Virus record (IMG/VR): IMGVR_UViG_3300028025_002051
Location: 1-20,314 of that record
Length of the DNA: 20,314 nucleotides
Origin: a virus
Strand: one strand, 5' to 3'
Shown here: positions 13,353 to 19,276 of the stretch, in pieces
How the letters are laid out: each line of letters opens with the position of its first letter
How positions within the stretch are numbered: position 1 is the first letter of the stretch
Program-made: the position numbers and the translations under genes
Notes under the pieces: generated by a model
Seen by the model: only the letters and a program-made list of their open reading frames with translations
What the model was told of the DNA's origin: nothing
Databases searched by the model: none

Positions 13353-14888
13353 GTGAAACTTCCCCGTTTACTTGCAGTATCGTTCCTCACATTAGGAACT
13401 TCTTTCTTCTTTACACCCTCAGCCCAAGCAGCACAAGCAAACGCAACTATTATCTGTGGTAAGACAGATGGAACTCAACAATCATTTCAAGTTGGGTGGG
13501 ATAATAGCCAGCAGTTCTTTGCTGATAAGGGATACATCCCTCGCTTGTTCTGTGAAGGTGGGTATGCACAAGGGCATAACATCTATGTTAGTGACAACCT
13601 TAGTGATACTACTTTGGGTTACTACAACGGTGTACCAGTAGGACCAGCGCCAACCCCAACACCAACCCCTGAGCCAACTCCATCACCTACTGCAAGTCCC
13701 ACTCCAGAGCCTTCTGTGTCACCATCGCCTTCGAGTGAGCCAAGTCCAACGCCATCTCCAACTCCGACTGTCGAAGCATCGCCTTCTCCAGCGCCAAGTG
13801 AGCCTGCGCCAACTGAGTCTCCTTCTCCACAACCAAGTCAGAGTGATGGTTCAACTGTAACATCCACTCCCGTACCTGAGACTCCCACTGCTCCAACCGA
13901 GACTTCGACTGTGACAAGTAGCGATACTGCGACAGCGACCAGCCCGCAAGAAACAACAACAGCGCCTGTAGAACCTGTCCCATCGGCTCCTACTCCTTCT
14001 CCTGAACCAGTGCCAAGCGTGCCTTCCACGCCGCCTGCGGTAGAGCCTGAACCAACTCCTGTACCTCAGCCTCAACCTGAGCCATCTCCGCAACCAGTGC
14101 CAGAACCTCAGCCTCAGCCAGTGCAACCCGCACCTGAGCCTGCACCCGTTCCAGTGCCAGAGCCAGTTCCACCTGCGCCTGAGCCAGTGCCTGTTCCAGT
14201 GGAGACTGCTCCGCCTGTAGAAGAACCTGCTCCACCAATCGAGGAGCCTGCTCCTCCTGTGGAGGAAGCCCCTCCTGCCGAGGAACCATTACCTGAACCT
14301 ATCCCAGACCCAGTACCAGAGGCGGAGGTACCACCTACCGAGCCTGCTCCTGAGCCTGTTGATGAAGCGCCTGCGCCTACCCCTGTTGAGCCTGAACTTC
14401 CAGAAGAAGTCGCTCCACCAGTTGTTGAACCTGTTGATGATGTCGTTGAAGAATCCCATACTCCCATCGTAGCAGATAAGAACGCAACCGAGGAAGAAAA
14501 GGCTGCAGTTGCAGAAGCAATTATTGAAGCAGCACAGGGAGAACCAGTTACAGCACAGGCTATCCAAGATGCAGGTCTTACTTATGCCGACTTGCCACCT
14601 GATACCCCAGTTGAAGTTCGTCAAGATGAGAACGGTAACGAAGTTGTTATCACAGCAGAGGTAGCAGCAGCCCTTGTTGTACTTGAAAACCCAGCAGCAT
14701 TTGTTGAAGCAATCTTCTCTGACCCAGGACAAGCACTACTTGCATTGGCAAGTATCGGTGCTGATATGTCAGAAGAAGAAAGAGAAGAAGCAGAAAAGAT
14801 TATTGTCGCATCAGTTATTGCTGGGCAGGCTGCAGTTAATGCAGCGGGCATGGCAGGAGCAGCAGCAGCCTATAGGAGAAACCCATGA
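13353..14888 (+). CDS. Exported proline-rich, probably wall-spanning protein
   Basis: 511 residues from GTG 13353 after GAAAGG. Residues 1-29 are a Sec signal peptide (MKLPRLLAVSFLTLGTSFFF, then PSAQAAQA) with a signal-peptidase I type AxA site. A small N-terminal domain (30-95) carries Cys35 and Cys67, likely a disulfide. Residues 100-361 are PTPTPEPTPS, PEPVPVPV and PPVEEPAPP repeats, an extended rod of the kind that crosses Gram-positive walls. The C-terminal 130 residues are helical (EEEKAAVAEAIIEAAQGEPV, AEVAAALVVLENPAAFVEAI, EEREEAEKIIVASVIAGQAAV) and end in a weakly hydrophobic Ala/Gly helix and YRRNP. There is no LPXTG motif. It lies between membrane proteins and the endolysin, so it may act in lysis like a Gram-positive spanin analogue, or remodel the host surface. 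Role unknown. Confidence 0.7.
   Translation: MKLPRLLAVSFLTLGTSFFFTPSAQAAQANATIICGKTDGTQQSFQVGWDNSQQFFADKGYIPRLFCEGGYAQGHNIYVSDNLSDTTLGYYNGVPVGPAPTPTPTPEPTPSPTASPTPEPSVSPSPSSEPSPTPSPTPTVEASPSPAPSEPAPTESPSPQPSQSDGSTVTSTPVPETPTAPTETSTVTSSDTATATSPQETTTAPVEPVPSAPTPSPEPVPSVPSTPPAVEPEPTPVPQPQPEPSPQPVPEPQPQPVQPAPEPAPVPVPEPVPPAPEPVPVPVETAPPVEEPAPPIEEPAPPVEEAPPAEEPLPEPIPDPVPEAEVPPTEPAPEPVDEAPAPTPVEPELPEEVAPPVVEPVDDVVEESHTPIVADKNATEEEKAAVAEAIIEAAQGEPVTAQAIQDAGLTYADLPPDTPVEVRQDENGNEVVITAEVAAALVVLENPAAFVEAIFSDPGQALLALASIGADMSEEEREEAEKIIVASVIAGQAAVNAAGMAGAAAAYRRNP
13647..14436 (+). repeat. Proline-rich degenerate repeat tract
   Basis: The DNA encodes alternating Pro with Thr, Ser, Glu, Val or Ala (PTPTPEP, PSPSSEPSPTPSP, VPVPEPVPPAPEPVP, PPVEEPAPPIEEPAPPVEE). 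The unit changes from Thr/Ser-Pro near the N-terminal side to Val/Glu-Pro near the C-terminal side, which suggests two successive expansions. Confidence 0.75.
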
Positions 14889-15058
14889 AAAAGATAATGA
14901 AAGATATGGTTGAACAACTGTGGACTCTACTAGGCATGTTCATTGCCTGGGTTGTCCTTGATGGTTCAGCCAAGACAGTAGTTGGTTATGCCATTGCAGG
15001 CACGCTTATTGCTTGGGCAATTACTTATCCGCTACGCAACCCAAAGGATGATGAATAA
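14885..15058 (+). CDS. Small two-helix membrane protein (holin candidate)
   Basis: 57 residues: MKKIMKDMVEQLWTLLGMFI, AWVVLDGSAKTVVGYAIAGT, LIAWAITYPLRNPKDDE. Two hydrophobic segments (about 12-26 and 31-50) with a short Asp/Ser/Lys turn, a basic N-terminus and a charged C-terminus, all features of small class II holins. The ATG overlaps the upstream TGA (ATGA), and the TAA overlaps the next ATG (TAATG), so it is translationally locked to both neighbours. Confidence 0.6.
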   Translation: MKKIMKDMVEQLWTLLGMFIAWVVLDGSAKTVVGYAIAGTLIAWAITYPLRNPKDDE

Positions 15059-15300
15059 TGGATACATTTAAAAATGTAATGATGAGAATCTTTGCTGTTA
15101 TCGCAGCAGAATCTCTCGGAGTTATTGGTGCTGGCTCACTGGTAGGTATTGAAGTATGGCAGGCAGCAACACTTGCTGGCGCACTAGGTGCAGCCCGCGT
15201 GCTTGAGGCTTTAGCCCGCTTCTATCTAGCAGACGGAAGCCTGACATCAGAAGAAATCAACGCAGCCTTTGCTAAGGTTGATAAGAAAGCGAGTGAATAA
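15058..15300 (+). CDS. Holin-like membrane protein upstream of endolysin
   Basis: 80 residues. Hydrophobic stretches at about 7-28 (VMMRIFAVIAAESLGVIGAG) and 33-55 (VWQAATLAGALGAARVLEALAR) precede a polar C-terminus (LTSEEINAAFAKVDKKASE). Overlap of its stop with the endolysin ATG (TAATG) is the usual holin-lysin arrangement. Holins form membrane lesions that time lysis and, for a lysin without a signal peptide like the next one, let it reach the wall. Which of the membrane proteins in this cassette is the timing holin cannot be told from sequence. Confidence 0.65.
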   Translation: MDTFKNVMMRIFAVIAAESLGVIGAGSLVGIEVWQAATLAGALGAARVLEALARFYLADGSLTSEEINAAFAKVDKKASE

Positions 15301-15812
15301 TGGGACAAAGAGCAGACTTTATTGCAGTAGCAAGAGGTGAACTCGGAGTTATCGAAGGTCCAAAGGACAACGAAACTAAGTACGGTGCTTTCACTAAGGC
15401 AAACTTCTTGCCATGGTGTGGGTCATTTGTTAACTGGTGTGCTAACGAAGTAGGACTCAAGATTCCTAACTGCGTATCAACAGTTGCAGGTGCCAAGGCA
15501 TTTGAAAAGAAAGGTCAATGGGAGTTGGCAAGCGATACCGCTACACCACTACCAGGAGACATCGTGTTCTTTGACTTCCCTAACGATGGAGTAGACCGCA
15601 TCTCCCATGTTGGCATTGTTGTCAAGGACAACGGAGATGGCACAGTCACCTGCATTGAAGGCAATACAGCACCAGATAAGAAGGGCAACCAGCGCAATGG
15701 TGGTCAAGTCTGTCTTAAGGTACGAGCCTTCAAGAAGAAGAACGGTTCCAAACTACGCAAGTCACAAGCAGTAACAGTGGTTGGCTTCGGCAAGCCAGTG
15801 TTTAAGTCATAA
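15300..15812 (+). CDS. CHAP-domain endolysin
   Basis: 170 residues, essentially one CHAP domain (cysteine/histidine-dependent amidohydrolase/peptidase). Visible features: FLPWCGSFVNWCAN with catalytic Cys40, the PGDIVFFDF turn at 85-93, HVGIV with His103, and CIEGNT with Glu120/Asn122 as the third polar residues. Such enzymes cut peptidoglycan peptide bonds or the amide to muramic acid. There is no signal peptide and no separate wall-binding domain; the basic C-terminal tail (RAFKKKNGSKLRKSQ) may bind the anionic wall instead. It overlaps the holin-like gene by one base and is followed by another small membrane protein. Confidence 0.85.
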   Translation: MGQRADFIAVARGELGVIEGPKDNETKYGAFTKANFLPWCGSFVNWCANEVGLKIPNCVSTVAGAKAFEKKGQWELASDTATPLPGDIVFFDFPNDGVDRISHVGIVVKDNGDGTVTCIEGNTAPDKKGNQRNGGQVCLKVRAFKKKNGSKLRKSQAVTVVGFGKPVFKS

Positions 15813-15821
15813 GGAGAAACA

Positions 15822-16010
15822 ATGGACATCAAAACCCTTAAGCAAGTTGCTCTCACCTATGCTCGCGCAGCAGGTGCAGCAGTAGTAGCGTTGTATATGG
15901 CAGGAGAGCATGACCCAAAGGTGTTGGCTTATGCCTTCATCGCTGGATTCGTAGGACCTGCTGCTAAGTATCTTGATAAGTCAGCGAAAGAGTTTGGCTT
16001 AAAGAAGTAA
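15822..16010 (+). CDS. Small membrane protein after endolysin (holin candidate)
   Basis: 62 residues: MDIKTLKQVALTYARAAGAA, VVALYMAGEHDPKVLAYAFI, AGFVGPAAKYLDKSAKEFGLKK. Two hydrophobic helices (about 12-27 and 33-50) are joined by GEHDPK, with charged ends. 'AxxAaxxalylaGexdpkaLAyAfiAGfxgPaxkyLd...FG' is a pattern I recall for actinobacteriophage holin-like proteins. AAGGAG lies at 15811-15816, six bases before the ATG, overlapping the lysin stop. Last gene of the late + strand operon before the terminator. Confidence 0.65.
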   Translation: MDIKTLKQVALTYARAAGAAVVALYMAGEHDPKVLAYAFIAGFVGPAAKYLDKSAKEFGLKK

Positions 16011-16030
16011 GTCTTAAGACATAAAGAAAA

Positions 16031-16069
16031 GACCCGCCCTGGATTTTATTCCGAGGCGGGTCTTTTTTT
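16031..16069 (+). terminator. Bidirectional intrinsic terminator between convergent operons
   Basis: GACCCGCC (16031-16038) pairs with GGCGGGTC (16055-16062); the stem extends past one mismatch by a T-G and two G-C pairs around the loop ATTTTATT. Seven Ts follow on the + strand, and AAAGAAAA precedes, which reads TTTTCTTT on the other strand. It therefore ends both the lysis operon and the minus-strand zinc-protein operon that converges on it. Confidence 0.9.
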
Positions 16070-16114
16070 GTTTTATATCCCGAAGCAACCTTCCCCTAAT
16101 TGCAACGGAATTCT

Positions 16115-16291
16115 TTATCCCCCAGTTTTATAGAAGCCTGGACCTTTGAACTGAATCGCAGGAGGTGTATACACACGCTTCATATCTGCCCCGCACAATG
16201 TACACGGTGGAACTGTATCACTTTCCGTGATAGCAAGTAGCAACTCTTGCACAATGTTGCAAGCGTTACATTGAAAATCATACTTGGGCAT
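16115..16291 (-). CDS. FmdB-type zinc-ribbon protein
   Basis: 58 residues starting MPKYDFQCNACNIVQELLLA. Cys8/Cys11 and Cys30/Cys33 form two CxxC knuckles of a zinc ribbon. The C-terminus IQFKGPGFYKTGG is the FmdB-family signature (FKGSGFYxTD). FmdB-like domains are small putative regulatory or nucleic-acid-binding proteins common in actinobacteria. I chose the ATG at 16291 over the upstream in-frame ATG at 16300, because GAGG of a ribosome site lies between them at proper spacing and family members start MPxYxYxC. It overlaps the upstream minus-strand gene by 14 bases and runs toward the bidirectional terminator. Confidence 0.8.
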   Translation of the reverse strand: MPKYDFQCNACNIVQELLLAITESDTVPPCTLCGADMKRVYTPPAIQFKGPGFYKTGG

Positions 16292-16517
16292 AGTCCTCAT
16301 CCGCTGGGCAGGGTACTGTTACAAGCGCCCCACATAGGGCGCACTCCGCATCCGTGAACCAGAGCGAAATCTCTTTATCTTCAAACATGCATCTAACTAA
16401 AAACAGTGTGCTTCCGCAAAGACACGCATGTGTTGGTGTGCCACGCAGGTCTAAGGACCTGCTACGCTGTGGCTTCCATCGCTTGCGTAGTCGGTAGAGT
16501 ATTCCCTTGTTCTGCAC
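16278..16517 (-). CDS. Small Cys-rich probable zinc-binding protein
   Basis: 79 residues from GTG at 16517. A basic N-terminus (LYRLRKRWKPQRSRSLDLRG) precedes ACLCGSTLFLVRCMFEDKEI and ECALCGALVTVPCPADED. Cys32/Cys34 and Cys59/Cys62 can form a CxC...CxxC zinc site, with Cys43 and Cys70 extra. 'CLCGS...f.d.ei.lwf.da.CalCG...tvP.P.de' resembles small actinophage proteins of unknown role. There is no clear ribosome site before the GTG, but a TACACT box sits seven bases upstream, so the mRNA may be leaderless, as is common in actinobacteria. It shares its 3' end with the FmdB-like gene. Likely a DNA/RNA-contacting accessory or regulator. Confidence 0.6.
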   Translation of the reverse strand: MQNKGILYRLRKRWKPQRSRSLDLRGTPTHACLCGSTLFLVRCMFEDKEISLWFTDAECALCGALVTVPCPADEDYAQV

Positions 16518-16523
16518 GAACAG

Positions 16524-16529
16524 AGTGTA
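16524..16529 (-). promoter_or_regulatory. Possible -10 box for a leaderless minus-strand transcript
   Basis: On the minus strand TACACT fits the actinobacterial TANNNT -10 consensus and ends seven bases before the GTG at 16517. That is the spacing at which transcription would start at the start codon itself. No good -35 is seen at the usual distance. Confidence 0.3.
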
Positions 16530-16542
16530 ACCAGATTTTTTG

Positions 16543-16577
16543 TTGAAATTCTTAAGACACGCCGTGGTTTATATCCT
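16543..16577 (+). promoter_or_regulatory. Possible promoter of the replication operon
   Basis: TTGAAA at 16543-16548 resembles a -35 box, and TTTATA (16568-16573) or TATCCT (16572-16577) could be the -10. The spacers (19 or 23 bases) are long, so this assignment is tentative. The region must hold a + strand promoter because the operon on the right starts here, after a terminator and an antisense cassette. Confidence 0.3.
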
Positions 16578-16580
16578 GCA

Positions 16581-16610
16581 TAGAGGAGACTTTGCGAGTA
16601 CACTCCTCTA
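16581..16610 (+). promoter_or_regulatory. Perfect 8-bp inverted repeat before the first replication gene
   Basis: TAGAGGAG (16581-16588) and CTCCTCTA (16603-16610) are exact inverted repeats separated by 14 bases. The right arm ends four bases before AAAGGA, the ribosome site of the gene at 16625. It may be a repressor operator overlapping the transcription start or an mRNA hairpin controlling translation. The left arm contains a Shine-Dalgarno-like GAGGAG that the right arm would sequester. Confidence 0.5.
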
Positions 16611-16624
16611 TTGAAAGGAAGTAA

Positions 16625-17482
16625 ATGACTACATTAGAAAATCTAACTGGCAGAAACTATGTTTCCCACAGCGCCATGACAACTTGGCTAAACTGTGGTT
16701 GGAACTTTTATCTTAGCCGTGTTCAAGGCGTGCCAGAGAATCCATCCTACTGGTTAGTAGGTGGCAAGGCTCTGCATGTTGGTACAGAAGTCTATGACCT
16801 AGCATCTCCTGATGCACAGGCAAACTTTGATTCTACTTTAGTATTTAATACAGAGTGGAAGAAAGAGTTTAGCCTTGCTCTTGAGAGCGGAAAAGAATTC
16901 CGTGCTGGTGGTCGTGCTACTAAGGCATATCCAAACAAGGAAGATGCTTCATGGTGGTTAGACAATGGACCAAAGATGCTTGACTTCTGGGTTCAATTCC
17001 GTCAGGACAGTGGATTCCAACTGTACCTATTACCAGATGGCAAGCCAGCAGTTGAAACAGAACTGCTCCAAACAGTCAATGGCGTGAACATGCGTGGGTT
17101 CTTAGACCGACTCATGGTGTCACCTGATGGTGAACTTACTGTCGTTGATATTAAGACAAGTGCTAAGGAACCAGCATCGCATACGCAGTTGGGTACTTAC
17201 GCAACGCTAGTAGAGAAAACATTTGGTATCCGCCCAAGCAAGGGTGCTTACTGGATGGCAAGAACGGGAGAACTATCCGACCTCTTTGACTTGTCTCACT
17301 ACACAGAACAACGCCTCGGCGTGCAAGTGGCAGGGTTTAAAGCGGCTGTAGAGAACAACATCTTCATCCCAAACCCAGGCTTCATGTGTGGTACTTGCTC
17401 AGTAAATGCAGCATGCTATGCAGTGAACGGCAAGGACTCACACAAATATCCCGAACTAACAGGAAGCGAAGAAAATGAGTAA
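16625..17482 (+). CDS. Cas4/RecB-like PD-(D/E)XK nuclease with Fe-S cysteines
   Basis: 285 residues; AAAGGA lies five bases before the ATG. Motifs: His51 in LHVGTE, Asp161 in MRGFLDRL, Asp175-x-Lys177 in VVDIKTS, and QxxxY at 188-192 (QLGTY), the order of RecB-family PD-(D/E)XK nucleases. Cys24 (WLNCGWNF) together with Cys255, Cys258 and Cys264 (CGTCSVNAAC) matches the one-plus-three arrangement that binds a 4Fe-4S cluster in Cas4 and AddB. Cas4-like enzymes are DNA exonucleases; in phages they usually serve recombination or genome end processing. No cas1/cas2 or CRISPR array is in the window. First gene of the replication operon; overlaps the next by eight bases. Confidence 0.85.
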   Translation: MTTLENLTGRNYVSHSAMTTWLNCGWNFYLSRVQGVPENPSYWLVGGKALHVGTEVYDLASPDAQANFDSTLVFNTEWKKEFSLALESGKEFRAGGRATKAYPNKEDASWWLDNGPKMLDFWVQFRQDSGFQLYLLPDGKPAVETELLQTVNGVNMRGFLDRLMVSPDGELTVVDIKTSAKEPASHTQLGTYATLVEKTFGIRPSKGAYWMARTGELSDLFDLSHYTEQRLGVQVAGFKAAVENNIFIPNPGFMCGTCSVNAACYAVNGKDSHKYPELTGSEENE

Positions 17483-17891
17483 CGAAGCACCATTTCAGAT
17501 TAACCTTAAGACCCCTGGCGGTACCCTTCTAAACCTCCGTGCTTGGACAGAGCAGGAACTGGACATCTACATAGATGCACTGCAGTTACGCATCCCAGAT
17601 ATTCAGGCACTTGAGCAGGTAGTAAATGCTGGCGGTGCAGCCAACGCTGCAGTTGCCAACCTACAAGCAGCAGGTCTTAATCCACAACCAGTAGCAGCAC
17701 CTGCTGCACCAGCACATAACTATGCACCAACACCACCTGCTCCAGCACCTGCTGCTGGTGCATCACCTAACTGTGACCACGGCATGCCAATGCGCTTCGT
17801 GCCTGCGGGAATCAGTAAGGCTGGAAAGCCATACAAGTCCTTCTATGCATGCGCTCAGCCAAGAGAGTCTGCATGCAACGCTAAGGCTTAA
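17475..17891 (+). CDS. Small protein with Pro/Ala linker and C-terminal zinc finger
   Basis: 138 residues. The N-terminal 65 residues look folded (FQINLKTPGGTLLNLRAW, TEQELDIYIDALQLRIPDIQALEQ). A Pro/Ala linker (about 70-97) leads to CDHGMPMRFVPAGISKAGKP and YKSFYACAQPRESACNA. Cys100, His102, Cys126 and Cys134 give a C-x-H...C-x7-C finger resembling zf-GRF, a single-stranded-nucleic-acid-binding finger. The layout (small domain, flexible linker, finger) and the position between a nuclease and a RecA-fold ATPase suggest a ssDNA-binding or loading partner. That is inference, as I know no assigned function. Confidence 0.65.
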   Translation: MSNEAPFQINLKTPGGTLLNLRAWTEQELDIYIDALQLRIPDIQALEQVVNAGGAANAAVANLQAAGLNPQPVAAPAAPAHNYAPTPPAPAPAAGASPNCDHGMPMRFVPAGISKAGKPYKSFYACAQPRESACNAKA

Positions 17892-17893
17892 TA

Positions 17894-18673
17894 GTGCGCT
17901 TGCTTTCTCGCGCTATTAAGACTGCTTCGCAAGGGGGTGCCACCGTTCCAATCGTGTGGCGCTCTCTTGCAGAGCAGCAAGCCATGTTTAGACATGGTGA
18001 AGTGTCAATGATTGCTGGTCCTCCAGGGGCTGGTAAATCTACATTTGCATTGTCTCTTGCAGTACATGCGAAGGTTCCTACCTTGTACATCTCAGCAGAT
18101 ACTCACTCACATACTATGAGTTTGCGTTTGCTTGCGATGCTAACAGGTAAAGCACAACAAGATGTTGAACCTTTGATGGAAATGGATAGAGACTGGGCAG
18201 CACAGATGTTAAAGCCTGCCGACCACATCATGTGGGAGTTTGATTCTGCACCAACACTTAAGGATATTGAAGATGCAATCCTTGCATCAAGAGAACGCTT
18301 AGGTGAGGATGTCAAGATGATTGTCTTGGACAACGCAGTTGATGTAACCATGGATGGACAAGATGAGTGGGGTGGATTGCGTACCCTTATGCGTGAACTT
18401 AAATGGTGGGCGCGTGAGACAGGTGCTGCAGTAATTGTTTGCCACCATACAAGTGAAGGTGTAGTAGGCAACCCATGTCCACCACGCTCTGCACTGCATG
18501 GCAAGGTAGCCCAGACCCCTTCGTTAATCCTTACTATCCATGGTCAGTTAGCATCTATGGGTGTAGCAGTAGTGAAGAACAGATACGGACCAGCAGATTC
18601 AATGGGTTCATCACCCGTATGGCTGTCGTATAACCCAGCGAGTATGTCTATCTTAGACATGCCACAACCGTAG
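17894..18673 (+). CDS. RecA-fold replicative helicase/ATPase (RepA/DnaB-like)
   Basis: 259 residues from GTG 17894; AAGG lies seven bases upstream. Walker A is AGPPGAGKST (41-50) and Walker B is MIVLDN (142-147). LYISADTHSHTMSLRLLAML (64-83) corresponds to the strand-helix after Walker A in AAA_25/RepA-type ATPases. VIVCHHTSE (180-188) contains the sensor His pair, and VVKNRYGPAD (226-235) carries the Lys/Arg finger expected of hexameric DnaB/RepA-like helicases. The family's hexamers unwind DNA at replication forks. There is no N-terminal primase-interaction domain, so primase or loader functions must lie elsewhere. Sits two bases after the zinc-finger gene's stop. Confidence 0.85.
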   Translation: MRLLSRAIKTASQGGATVPIVWRSLAEQQAMFRHGEVSMIAGPPGAGKSTFALSLAVHAKVPTLYISADTHSHTMSLRLLAMLTGKAQQDVEPLMEMDRDWAAQMLKPADHIMWEFDSAPTLKDIEDAILASRERLGEDVKMIVLDNAVDVTMDGQDEWGGLRTLMRELKWWARETGAAVIVCHHTSEGVVGNPCPPRSALHGKVAQTPSLILTIHGQLASMGVAVVKNRYGPADSMGSSPVWLSYNPASMSILDMPQP

Positions 18674-18681
18674 GAGAAGCA

Positions 18682-19008
18682 ATGAGTAATCAAGATTGGG
18701 AATTAAAGGTAGTAGAAAACGCTGGCGAGATTCCAGCAGAAGATTATCCAGAAGGTATTACTGTCCCCGTGAAGCCTTTACTTTTAGATATTAAGACACA
18801 ACTGATGCTAGTACCTAAGCATTATGTATACACAGTGGGATGGAGAGCGTATGTTTGGCAGAAAAAAGAAGGCGGAATCTTCAAAGACCTCAATGAAGCA
18901 GAGTACAGCGAACTCATTGAGCGAGGCGATGTCACTTACGCCAGAGAAACTGATGGAGATTCTGGAAGCAGCGCCCCTGTCACCAGCGGTGAAGCAAGCA
19001 CTTCTTAA
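18682..19008 (+). CDS. Unknown protein of the replication operon (108 aa)
   Basis: 108 residues; AGGAG at 18672-18676 precedes the ATG by five bases and overlaps the helicase stop. Residues 1-85 appear folded (WELKVVENAGEIPAEDYPEG, VKPLLLDIKTQLMLVPKHYVYTVGWRAYVW, LNEAEYSELIERGDVTYAR). The last 20 residues are Ser/Thr/Gly/Glu-rich and disordered. The last 80 bases are read in a second frame by the next gene. No recognised domain. Confidence 0.6.
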   Translation: MSNQDWELKVVENAGEIPAEDYPEGITVPVKPLLLDIKTQLMLVPKHYVYTVGWRAYVWQKKEGGIFKDLNEAEYSELIERGDVTYARETDGDSGSSAPVTSGEASTS

Positions 19009-19276
19009 TGAACTGCCTGACTTTATAGAAACAGTAGATGAAAATGCTCGGCAGATATTTGACCCGAATCAGATTTGGTTGGAGTCACTGCAGTTTGCTG
19101 ACTATGTAGGACAACTCGGTGAGCATCTCCTTGAGAACCACGGCGATGAGTGCAGGGAAGATATAGCCAATCAACTAAACGCTATGTCAATGGCATGGAA
19201 GTTAATGGCAGAGAACGCAATGACTGTACTTGACCAATCAGAAGGAACATTGGAGTTTAAAAATGCACAGCAGTAA
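18929..19276 (+). CDS. Acidic helical protein overlapping its upstream neighbour by 80 bases
   Basis: 115 residues beginning MSLTPEKLMEILEAAPLSPA. A longer frame opens at 18824, but residues upstream of this ATG (KKKAESSKTSMKQ) look like out-of-frame translation of the neighbour, so I start at 18929; GAGG lies just ahead with short spacing. It is acidic and all-helical (VKQALLNELPDFIETVDENA, ESLQFADYVGQLGEHLLENH, ECREDIANQLNAMSMAWKLM). No motif recognised. Its 3' end overlaps the glycosyltransferase gene by 14 bases. Confidence 0.55.
   Translation: MSLTPEKLMEILEAAPLSPAVKQALLNELPDFIETVDENARQIFDPNQIWLESLQFADYVGQLGEHLLENHGDECREDIANQLNAMSMAWKLMAENAMTVLDQSEGTLEFKNAQQ

Noticed and set aside
13687-14467. 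Several minus-strand frames opposite the Pro-rich protein, one coiled-coil-like and one Ser/Gly/Thr-rich
   Set aside because: These are repeat artefacts of CCN-rich DNA. The + strand frame has a signal peptide, a ribosome site and a coupled downstream gene.
16625-17482. CRISPR-Cas locus based on the Cas4-like nuclease
   Set aside because: No cas1, cas2, effector gene or repeat array in the window; the neighbours are phage replication genes.
18824-18928. Longer start for the 115-residue helical protein
   Set aside because: The extra 35 residues are out-of-frame translation of the neighbour, low-complexity and without a ribosome site; a 185-base overlap would also be unusual here.
19230-19262. 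TTG start for the glycosyltransferase
   Set aside because: No ribosome site ahead of it, whereas the ATG at 19263 has GGAG seven bases upstream.
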